Positions 26,874-33,084 of a DNA stretch of 33,084 bases are shown here, piece after piece. The notes under the pieces are model-generated. The model searched no databases. It was not told the DNA's origin and worked only from the letters and a program-made list of their open reading frames with translations. The stretch is taken from the NCBI GenBank assembly GCA_902826115.1, contig CADEDO010000035.1, positions 1-33,084 of the forward strand. The letters are read 5' to 3'. The stretch is from an uncultured Nitrosomonas sp. GTDB taxonomy: Bacteria > Pseudomonadota > Gammaproteobacteria > Burkholderiales > Nitrosomonadaceae. The translations under genes were made by a program, and so were the position numbers. Numbering within the stretch: position 1 is the stretch's first letter; each line of letters opens with the position of its first letter.

Positions 26874-27953
26874 ATGGGCACAGTATTACTACAGTTAAAT
26901 AGCGTACGACAAGCTTATGGAGAGCAGGTCGTAATTCATGACTTGTCCTTGATACTGGAAAAAGGGCATATTGGTTGTCTATTAGGCCCGAGTGGTTGTG
27001 GTAAAACGACCGCGTTGCGCTGCATTGCGGGTTTTGAATCCGTATCTGCGGGAGAAATCTTCCTTAATGGTGTCTGTGTGAGTCGTGCTGATTTCTTTCT
27101 GCCGCCAGAGCAAAGGCAAATTGGCATGGTTTTTCAGGACTATGCTTTATTTCCTCATCTTGATGTGGCCGCCAACATTGGTTTTGGTCTGCATCGCTTA
27201 ACCAGAACAGAATGTGCGCGGCGTGTTGCTGAATTGTTGGATGTTGTTCAACTAACCAGTGTCTCCAAGAAATATCCACACGAGTTGTCAGGTGGTCAAC
27301 AACAACGCGTAGCGCTTGCACGTGCGTTAGCACCGAGACCGGATTTGATATTGTTAGATGAGCCGTTTTCTAATTTGGATGTCAGTTTACGTGAGCGCTT
27401 AAGTTTAGAAGTGCGTGATATTCTTAAAGATCAGGGAATTACGGCTATTCTGGTGACGCATGATCAAGCAGAAGCATTTGCTATTGCAGATGAAATTGGT
27501 GTGATGTACGAAGGTGAAATTCAACAATGGGATACAGCTTTTAATCTTTACCATCGCCCAACTAATCGATTTGTTGCAAATTTTATTGGTCAGGGTGTGT
27601 TTCTTCCAGGAAAGGTTATTAATGATCATAAAGTTGAGATTGAACTGGGAATTTTAAAAGGCGAGATTTCCCAACCGTGCATGCAGGGGTGTGAGCGGTG
27701 TGGAAAGGGTTGTATGGTGGATGTATTATTACGCCCAGACGATATCGTGCATGACGATACCAGTCCTTTGCAAGCAACAGTTATGCATAAGGCATTTCGA
27801 GGCGCTGAGATTTTATATACATTGAGTCTTGCGAGTGGGGCCAGAGTGCTATCGTTAGTGCCAAGTCATCATAATCATGTGATCGGAGAGAAAATAGGCA
27901 TTCGGCTTGAAGCCGATCACGTTGTAGCATTTGGTCAACCAACGGTTACCTAG
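26874..27953 (+). CDS. fbpC: Ferric iron ABC transporter, ATPase
   Basis: A 359-residue ABC ATPase energising Fe3+ import. Walker A GPSGCGKTT (38-46), Q-loop FQDYALFPHL, signature LSGGQQQR (138-145), Walker B LILLDEP and switch His in VTHD are all intact; residues beyond about 240 form the TOBE-like regulatory domain. The frame is open 60 bp upstream inside fbpB, but the ATG at 26874 begins a normal family N terminus. Unusual: a cysteine cluster C269-x3-C273-x2-C276-x3-C280 (CMQGCERCGKGC) lies in the C-terminal domain and could bind a metal or Fe-S centre. The TAG stop is part of a CTAG that is the left flank of a MITE. Confidence 0.94.
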   Translation: MGTVLLQLNSVRQAYGEQVVIHDLSLILEKGHIGCLLGPSGCGKTTALRCIAGFESVSAGEIFLNGVCVSRADFFLPPEQRQIGMVFQDYALFPHLDVAANIGFGLHRLTRTECARRVAELLDVVQLTSVSKKYPHELSGGQQQRVALARALAPRPDLILLDEPFSNLDVSLRERLSLEVRDILKDQGITAILVTHDQAEAFAIADEIGVMYEGEIQQWDTAFNLYHRPTNRFVANFIGQGVFLPGKVINDHKVEIELGILKGEISQPCMQGCERCGKGCMVDVLLRPDDIVHDDTSPLQATVMHKAFRGAEILYTLSLASGARVLSLVPSHHNHVIGEKIGIRLEADHVVAFGQPTVT

Positions 27954-28096
27954 GGAAGCGCTGATTAATTGACTGCACGAGCGAATTGCTTCGTTGCGCG
28001 GCACTCACTCCCTCGCCTATCAGATTGATATGTCTCGGTTGTTGCGTTCCGTGCGCCTCGCCCTTCATCACGTTCGTTGAATTAATCAGTGCTTCC
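27954..28096. mobile_element. MITE copy A (143 bp) between fbpC and carbonic anhydrase
   Basis: A 143-bp non-coding element with 19-bp terminal inverted repeats: GGAAGCGCTGATTAATTGA at the left and its near-complement at the right (17 of 19 match). It is about 97% identical to copy B at 29357-29498 (four substitutions and one indel). Flanks are CTAG (27950-27953) and TTAA (28097-28100), both of the YTAR form that IS5-family transposases target, although the two are not identical. It encodes nothing convincing; the terminal repeats may form a bidirectional terminator hairpin for the two convergent genes. Confidence 0.88.
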
Positions 28097-28852
28097 TTAA
28101 GCAACTATATCGACCTTGCCTGTCTTCAGGTTGTATACGCCCCCAACTACAAGAAGCTTTTTCTCCGCTACCAATCGACTGAGAATGGGTGTTTGCTTCT
28201 TCAATTCTTTCACATTTTGTATGACATTCATTTTGATGACATCGTCGATACGGTTTTTCGATTGCTTGTCAATTGCTCTTACCGCTGGTGCTAATGCACT
28301 GGCTATAGATTGAATATGTCCGGGAAATTGCGTGTTGTTGTCTGAGGCATCAATCGCAGCTTTGAGCGCACCGCAGCTTTCATGACCCAGTACCATGATC
28401 AGTGGAGTATGCAAAACAGCCGCTGCATATTCGAGTGTAGCAACAAAATCAGTCGTTAAATAATTTCCGGCAACTCGGGCGACGAACAAATCTCCCCGTT
28501 GCTCGTCAAAGCAGAATTCAGGGCTCACTCTTGAATCAGCGCAGCTTAATATGCTGGCATAAGGATTCTGGCCTTTGACCAAAGCTGCGCGTTCAAGTTT
28601 AAAATTCAATGGGGTGGACAGACCCGCAACATAGCGATCATTACCTGCCATCAATCTTTCCAAGGCCGCTTCTGGTGTGAGTACATTCTCCGGTTGAGGC
28701 GGTGTCTTAATAGCGCCTGATGTGGCCATGACCTGATGAGTTACTGCCATTCCCAGCCCCAGTGCGGATGCCGTGGTGAATTTTAGAAATGAGCGCCGTT
28801 GCTGATTTTGTTGTGAATTTCTGTTTTCTGGTTTGTTGGATAGCTTGCACAT
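28097..28852 (-). CDS. Tat-exported beta-class carbonic anhydrase
   Basis: A 251-residue protein with a twin-arginine signal (QQRRSFLKFTTASALGLGMA, about 17-36) and a beta-carbonic anhydrase domain: CADSR carries the first zinc cysteine and the catalytic Asp-Arg pair, and GHESCG the zinc His and second Cys. It interconverts CO2 and bicarbonate, here predicted in the periplasm, where beta-class enzymes are less usual. In an autotroph this could supply or retain inorganic carbon or buffer acid from ammonia oxidation, which is inference. The TAA stop (28099-28097) lies in the TTAA flank of MITE copy A. An AGGA is present but about 13 nt before the ATG. Confidence 0.93.
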   Translation of the reverse strand: MCKLSNKPENRNSQQNQQRRSFLKFTTASALGLGMAVTHQVMATSGAIKTPPQPENVLTPEAALERLMAGNDRYVAGLSTPLNFKLERAALVKGQNPYASILSCADSRVSPEFCFDEQRGDLFVARVAGNYLTTDFVATLEYAAAVLHTPLIMVLGHESCGALKAAIDASDNNTQFPGHIQSIASALAPAVRAIDKQSKNRIDDVIKMNVIQNVKELKKQTPILSRLVAEKKLLVVGGVYNLKTGKVDIVA

Positions 28853-29043
28853 CTTTTGTTCTTTTTCCTAAAATAATGGATGTATGGATTGCTCCTATTG
28901 TATAAGAACATACAACGCTTGCGAATGAATGAGGCGATAATAAGTATACGAGGCTGTAAAATGCGTTTCCCTTTTTCTTCAGTATTGCGTTATGAGGGGT
29001 AGGCTCCGCTCTAGCATCAACCCGCTATTCTAGAAAGAATCTT

Positions 29044-29356
29044 ATGCGATTCACTATCGTCACATACGAAACCAAAGGTGATTCTCGTCCCCTGCATCGA
29101 ATGATGCCGTGGTTTGCAGAATGCAGGTCATGAGGTCCAGTTTTTTGCTGACCGATCCGCATTTGGTCGCTGCGTAGGCGCAGGGAATTTTATTTTATGT
29201 GTTGAGTGGTGATAGGAAGGAACAGTCGGCTCCGAGAGAGCATTGTCGAAACCGATGCAGAAGGGCGGCGACGTTACGCAACTGACTAAGATGGTTGCGC
29301 GTATTGCGGATGAGAACACGGCTGAATGGATGAGGGAAATCGCTGTCCAGTCCTAA
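29044..29356 (+). pseudogene. Glycosyltransferase (GT1/GT28-like) N-terminal remnant
   Basis: Decayed N terminus of a sterol/macrolide-glucosyltransferase-like protein. Frame one from ATG 29044 reads MRFTIVTYETKGDSRPL. After a frameshift near 29100 the second frame reads RGLQNAGHEVQFFADRSAFG, then two stops (TGA TAG at about 29210), then GGDVTQLTKMVARIADENTA and EWMREIAVQS in the same frame. These match the conserved N-terminal ~110 residues of the family. The reading ends at a CTAA that flanks MITE copy B; nothing of the remaining ~300 residues is found beyond it, so the gene is both degraded and truncated. The 190 bp upstream hold nothing recognised. Confidence 0.8.
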
Positions 29357-29498
29357 GGAAGAGCTGATTAATTGACTGCACGAGCGAACTGCTTCGTTGC
29401 GCGGTACTCACTCCCTCGCCTATCAGATTGATATGTCTCGGTTGTTGCGTTCCGTGCGCCTCGCCCTTCATCACGTTCGTTGAATTAATCACGCTTCC
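29357..29498. mobile_element. MITE copy B (142 bp)
   Basis: Second copy of the element at 27954-28096, in the same orientation, with left end GGAAGAGCTGATTAATTGA and an inverted right end. Flanks are CTAA (29353-29356) and CTAG (29499-29502), again YTAR. It sits at the break point of a glycosyltransferase pseudogene. The 232 bp from here to trxA hold no gene; they should contain the trxA promoter. Confidence 0.88.
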
Positions 29499-29730
29499 CT
29501 AGCTTTTGGATTTCTCTGTGTGGCAATTTTACCTAATTCATTCTTAAGATCGCTTTGTCGAGTCGATTAGACTTCCCTTTTAGTTCTTTTTTCTATAGCA
29601 TAACAAAGCAGCAGTAAATATACCTTTCTGTTACAACTTAACTTTATTCCAAGCGACCCCTTTAGCCAATCTCAGAGATAATTATGGGGCTTGTTTTTTC
29701 TTAAAATTGAATTATTAGAATGAGGATTAT

Positions 29731-30057
29731 ATGAGTCAGCATATACATTACGTTACTGATGCTAATTTTGATGAGGAGGTTTTACAATCAGCGATTCCTG
29801 TGCTGGTTGATTACTGGGCAGAGTGGTGTGGTCCTTGTAAGATGATAGCGCCTATATTGGATGAGATTGCAAGTGAGTATGGCGATCGCTTAAAGGTTGC
29901 TAAACTAAATATTGATGAGAATCAAATAACTCCACCTAAATACGGTATTCGTGGTATTCCTACGCTGATGTTATTTAAAAATGGAAGTATTGAAGCAACC
30001 AAAGTGGGCGCATTATCTAAGTCACAACTCACAGCATTTATTGACAGTCATATTTAA
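29731..30057 (+). CDS. trxA: Thioredoxin 1
   Basis: A 108-residue cytosolic thioredoxin of standard length with the active site W-C-G-P-C-K (C33 and C36), the buried Asp near residue 27 (VDYWAEW) and the cis-proline in [11 protein letters not shown]. It reduces protein disulfides, supplied by thioredoxin reductase. GAGG (29722-29725) lies five bases before the ATG. It precedes rho by 143 bp on the same strand, the trxA-rho order found in many proteobacteria. Confidence 0.97.
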   Translation: MSQHIHYVTDANFDEEVLQSAIPVLVDYWAEWCGPCKMIAPILDEIASEYGDRLKVAKLNIDENQITPPKYGIRGIPTLMLFKNGSIEATKVGALSKSQLTAFIDSHI

Positions 30058-30200
30058 ACTCGTTAATCTTACAGGCAAAATTAGCGGATCATGTAATTTT
30101 TAGAAATCACAGTACCTAATTTTAACTATCCCATCTGTAACAACTTTCCTTCCAACGCCTTTATCTTTCACCTGAATACTCTTTTTTCGCGAGCTTTTTC

Positions 30201-31460
30201 ATGCGCTTATCTGACCTAAAGAACCTACATGTTACTGAATTAGTAAAAATGGCCATCGAAAACGAAATTGATGGCGCAAACCGAATGCGAAAACAAGATC
30301 TGATTTTTGCATTACTTAAGAATCAAGCACGTAAAGGCGAGAATATTTATGGCCATGGAACATTAGAAGTTTTACAAGATGGTTTTGGTTTTTTGCGTTC
30401 TCCTGATACTTCATACCTAGCCGGACCTGATGATATTTACATTTCACCTAGTCAAATTAGACGCTTTAATCTGCACACAGGTGATTCAATCGATGGGGAA
30501 ATTCGTCCACCAAAAGATGGGGAGCGCTATTTTGCTCTGGTAAAAGTTGATAAAGTAAATAATGAGCCTCCAGAGAATTCCAAACAAAAAATTCTGTTTG
30601 AGAACTTGACTCCATTATTTCCTGATGAAAGGCTAGTACTTGAACGCGATATCAAGGCAGAAGAAAATATAACCAGTCGTATTATTGACTTAATTGCACC
30701 TATCGGTAAGGGGCAGCGAGGTCTACTGGTTGCAAGTCCGAAATCTGGTAAAACCGTCATGCTTCAGCATATTGCGCATGCCATTGCGGCTAACTACCCT
30801 GATGTGATTTTGATGGTGCTATTAATCGATGAGAGGCCTGAAGAAGTAACTGAGATGATTCGATCAGTTAGAGGGGAGGTTATTTCTTCCACTTTTGATG
30901 AATCAGCCATGCGTCATGTGCAAGTTGCTGACATGGTAATTGAGAAAGCTAAGCGCTTAGTTGAACATAAAAAAGATGTTGTGATATTGCTTGATTCGAT
31001 TACAAGACTTGCACGTGCGTATAATACGGTAGTGCCGGCATCAGGTAAGGTTTTGACGGGTGGTGTGGATGCGAGTGCATTGCAGCGACCTAAGCGTTTC
31101 TTTGGTGCGGCCAGAAATATTGAAGAAGGAGGGTCGCTGACTATTATCGCTACTGCACTGATAGATACAGGATCACGTATGGATGATGTGATTTATGAAG
31201 AATTCAAAGGTACCGGTAATATGGAAATCCATCTCGATCGGAAAATGGCTGAGAAACGTATTTACCCTGCTATTAATGTCAATCGATCAGGTACACGTCG
31301 AGAAGAATTGCTGATTCCTCCAGAGGTGCTGCAAAAAATTTGGGTATTACGTAAATTACTACATCCTATGGATGATATGGATGCCATGGCATTCTTACTG
31401 GATAAAATCAAGGCAACCAAAAATAATTCGGACTTCTTCGATTCAATGAGACGCGTATAA
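30201..31460 (+). CDS. rho: Transcription termination factor Rho
   Basis: A 419-residue RNA-dependent hexameric ATPase, exactly the length of E. coli Rho. N-terminal Rho-N helices (1-45), a cold-shock-like RNA-binding domain with GFGFLR (61-66) and [19 protein letters not shown], then the RecA-type motor with Walker A ASPKSGKT (178-185), Walker [15 protein letters not shown] and the Q/R-loop region. All key motifs are intact. It ends Rho-dependent transcripts. No autoregulatory leader could be recognised in the 143 bp upstream. The gene is transcribed toward rpmE. Confidence 0.98.
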   Translation: MRLSDLKNLHVTELVKMAIENEIDGANRMRKQDLIFALLKNQARKGENIYGHGTLEVLQDGFGFLRSPDTSYLAGPDDIYISPSQIRRFNLHTGDSIDGEIRPPKDGERYFALVKVDKVNNEPPENSKQKILFENLTPLFPDERLVLERDIKAEENITSRIIDLIAPIGKGQRGLLVASPKSGKTVMLQHIAHAIAANYPDVILMVLLIDERPEEVTEMIRSVRGEVISSTFDESAMRHVQVADMVIEKAKRLVEHKKDVVILLDSITRLARAYNTVVPASGKVLTGGVDASALQRPKRFFGAARNIEEGGSLTIIATALIDTGSRMDDVIYEEFKGTGNMEIHLDRKMAEKRIYPAINVNRSGTRREELLIPPEVLQKIWVLRKLLHPMDDMDAMAFLLDKIKATKNNSDFFDSMRRV

Positions 31461-31558
31461 GTTTGGATTTTCGTAGTTGCGCCTGTGCGTACATTAAAGG
31501 ATAATACACCGCTTTTTAAACCATACTTTAGCGATGGAATAACCGAGGGATATTGGTA

Positions 31559-31771
31559 ATGAAAACTGACATTCATCCTGACTATCAGGAAATAACCGTA
31601 ACTTGCAGTTGTGGTAGCGTTTTTAATACGCGATCTACCATGAACAAACCTCTTAATATTGAAGTTTGTTCACTTTGTCATCCCTTCTATACCGGTAAGC
31701 AGAAAATTGTGGATACAGCAGGTAGAGTTGAGAAATTCCGCCAGAAATATAGTAAGCAAGTATCCAAGTAA
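31559..31771 (+). CDS. rpmE: 50S ribosomal protein L31, zinc-binding form
   Basis: A 70-residue ribosomal protein of the C+ (zinc) type: the four cysteines C16, C18, C37 and C40 match the E. coli RpmE ligand set, and [20 protein letters not shown] is the family signature. The frame is open at TTG 31553, but the ATG at 31559 gives the conserved MKTDIHP start and has GAGG (31545-31548) upstream. The presence of the zinc form predicts that any zinc-free paralogue would be elsewhere and Zur-controlled. Confidence 0.96.
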   Translation: MKTDIHPDYQEITVTCSCGSVFNTRSTMNKPLNIEVCSLCHPFYTGKQKIVDTAGRVEKFRQKYSKQVSK

Positions 31772-31860
31772 TTATCTAAATCGGCATTTATATGATTTTG
31801 GTTAGATATCTGGATTGATATAGATTTTCGATCGAATATATCTTTGCTAGGCTGCCTGCG

Positions 31861-31890
31861 TGAGTCGGTTGGATTGAGATAACTGACTCA
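31861..31890. other. Inverted repeat between rpmE and the cupin gene
   Basis: TGAGTCGGTT (31861-31870) pairs with AACTGACTCA (31881-31890), 9 of 10 positions, around a 10-nt loop. It lies between convergent genes, but no T-run follows in either direction, so an intrinsic terminator is not supported. It may be a Rho-independent 3'-end stabiliser or chance. Confidence 0.3.
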
Positions 31891-31908
31891 ACAACGGGGT
31901 AGAGCTTA

Positions 31909-32226
31909 TCAGTAGTGGACAGCAAGCCAGATAGTCTCGGTTTTGGGATCTGTCCAACTAACTTTGTGCTTTTTATGAGAGGGGATGTTAATATAATCTC
32001 CTTCATTAAGCTGAACTAAAGTTTGATCCTCAAAGAGAAGTTCAGCTTTCCCTTTTAAAACCATAATCCACTCATTTTTTTTCTGATCATACCATGCGGA
32101 TTTAGGTGATTTCTGGCCTTTTGAAACAATTCTTTCAATCTTCACTGTATTGCTTTTTATTAAAAGCTCGAATAGTTCGTGTTCAATATTGTATGGAACA
32201 TTTGCAAAAATATTTTGTGATTTCAT
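31909..32226 (-). CDS. Small single-domain cupin protein
   Basis: A 105-residue cupin fold protein. Motif 1 region reads EWIMVLKGKAELLFED and motif 2 GDYINIPSHKKHKVSW; the usual HxH of metal cupins is absent from motif 1, so metal binding, if any, would rely on other residues. Similar small cupins are often annotated only as cupin-domain proteins, and no substrate can be given. The ATG at 32226 is 13 bp from the left end of an IS5-family remnant (32240), so its native promoter has been displaced. It converges with rpmE. Confidence 0.8.
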   Translation of the reverse strand: MKSQNIFANVPYNIEHELFELLIKSNTVKIERIVSKGQKSPKSAWYDQKKNEWIMVLKGKAELLFEDQTLVQLNEGDYINIPSHKKHKVSWTDPKTETIWLAVHY

Positions 32227-32239
32227 TTTGTATCTCTAG

Positions 32240-32911
32240 GGTTTGTTGACATTTCACATAGGCAACCACAGATATCCATGTCATGGCTACCATATTCTCA
32301 AAATTTCTCTTCAGTTTGTCGTGTCGCTACTGCCCGATACTGTTTTAGCCGTGCAGAAGCATTTTCACCAAATACTGGTATCGATACAACCCCCAATCCA
32401 TATCTGCGTTACCCTTTACAGAATTGCACTTTTTGGGGATCACAACCCTGGCTTCCTTATTCGTTATTTGCTCCCGTATATATTTACTGCCATAGCCTTT
32501 ATCCGCAACAATCATCTTCGCGTCAGGTAACCAGGCAATCAAATCGGGTGCTGTAGAGCCATCATTGATTTCTCCACCGGTGATTTCAAACTCAACCGAC
32601 AAGCCATCACTATCAATGTCCCAATTGATCTTCGTGGTATTCCTCGCACGGCTTTTTTCGGATGACCAGCAATTCTTGACCTACCGCACCCGAAGAACTA
32701 TGCCGATGTGCCTTAAGGTAGTTGTCAGCAATAAATTTTCACTCAAAATACGGATCGATGGTCGGTGCGCCTTAAAAATCCTGTCCCACTTGCCACTAGT
32801 CGCCCTTGAGAAATGGCATTGATCGCTATTTTGAATCTACTGATCAGCGGTCAATGCAGTTTTTCAGGACTGACTATTTAATAAAAAATTACTCCAAATT
32901 GATAACAGACC
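32240..32911 (-). mobile_element. Internally decayed IS5-family insertion sequence
   Basis: A 672-bp remnant with imperfect terminal inverted repeats: GGTTTGTTGACATTT at the left and GGTCTGTTATCAATT (reverse strand) at the right (10-11 of the first 15 match). Both sides carry CTAG (32236-32239 and 32912-32915), a perfect 4-bp direct repeat of the YTAR type used by IS5-family elements. The transposase inside is frameshifted and lacks its N-terminal part, and the element is shorter than an intact one-gene IS of this kind (roughly 0.8 kb or more). Confidence 0.78.
32254..32803 (-). pseudogene. IS5-family transposase pseudogene
   Basis: Reading down the minus strand in changing frames gives pieces of an IS5/IS427-like DDE transposase: SGKWDRIFKA (about 32800-32770), ADNYLKAHRHSSSGAVG (about 32730-32680), then SVEFEITGGEINDGSTAPDL and IVADKGYGSKYIREQI (32600-32420), then NADMDWGLYRYQYLV. 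After one more frameshift follows ENASARLKQYRAVATRQTEE, and after another the canonical C terminus GYLWLPM with its stop at 32256-32254. At least four frame changes and an in-frame stop make it inactive. Confidence 0.85.
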
Positions 32912-32915
32912 CTAG

Positions 32916-33030
32916 CAACATTGAACTGTCGATTCACCTTGTTCTCGAACGCCAGTTGTTTGTGATTACTGTCAAGTGTTGCCTTGTATTTCTTCCGGTG
33001 CCTCAACGTCCACTTCTCACATCAGACTGC
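32916..33030 (-). pseudogene. IS3-family transposase OrfB scrap
   Basis: Minus-strand translation gives RHRKKYKATLDSNHKQLAFE followed by NKVNRQFNVA, which resembles the pre-catalytic segment of IS3-family OrfB (the stretch before the first catalytic Asp). A stop and frame changes lie upstream, and the match ends at the CTAG bordering the IS5 remnant, so the IS5 element probably inserted into this older IS. The rest of the IS3 element is missing on the other side. The ~50 bp up to the window end hold nothing recognised. Confidence 0.5.
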
Positions 33031-33084
33031 GACAACTGTTTCGATATTGTTATAGCTGAAAGTTTTTTCGGTGGCATTAAATAG

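Noticed and set aside
27986..28294. Plus-strand open frame across MITE copy A into the carbonic anhydrase gene
   Set aside because: It joins transposon sequence with the antisense of a clear gene and has no family features.
31861..31890. Hairpin as an intrinsic terminator for rpmE or the cupin gene
   Set aside because: No T-run follows on either strand and the stem contains a mismatch; kept only as an inverted repeat.
32806..33084. Plus-strand 92-codon open frame at the window end
   Set aside because: It runs antisense to the IS3-like and IS5-like transposase remnants, which give meaningful peptides on the minus strand.

Overview
The window reads as a bacterial chromosome segment from a Gram-negative proteobacterium, most likely a betaproteobacterium of the Nitrosomonas type. 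This rests on the gene families (PEP-CTERM/XrtA-type polysaccharide deacetylase, DUF4347/DUF4214 giant protein, trxA-rho-rpmE order, xthA next to pyrE, Tat-exported carbonic anhydrase) and is inference; no rRNA is present to confirm it. No tRNA, rRNA or CRISPR array was seen.

Left part (1-9150): a minus-strand housekeeping cluster xthA-ampG-zapE diverges from pyrE. It is followed by an AT-rich ktrA-ktrB potassium-uptake operon, then a cell-wall pair: an L,D-transpeptidase with a Tat-exported DUF882/M15-like peptidase.

Middle part (9151-24050): two plus-strand exopolysaccharide genes (XrtA-locus-type deacetylase and a long polyprenyl-phosphate sugar-phosphate transferase) converge with a three-gene minus-strand cluster. 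That cluster encodes a secreted tail-collar (Mdp-like) protein, a secreted Sel1-repeat protein and a ~2200-residue DUF4347/RTX giant with ten tandem ~124-residue repeats. Diverging from it are two overlapping genes for membrane-associated P-loop GTPases and a DUF3750 protein. The DUF4347 domain of the giant carries a His-Gly...Gly-Cys pair with caspase-like spacing, the most intriguing functional hint here.

Right part (24050-33084): a complete Fur-type-promoter-driven ferric iron ABC transporter (fbpABC) converges with a Tat-exported beta-carbonic anhydrase. A 143-bp MITE sits exactly between their two stop codons. A second MITE copy (about 97% identical) truncates a decayed glycosyltransferase gene. 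Next come the conserved trxA, rho and rpmE genes, and then a graveyard of insertion sequences: an internally deleted IS5-family element with CTAG flanks lies 13 bp upstream of a cupin gene and abuts an IS3-family transposase scrap.
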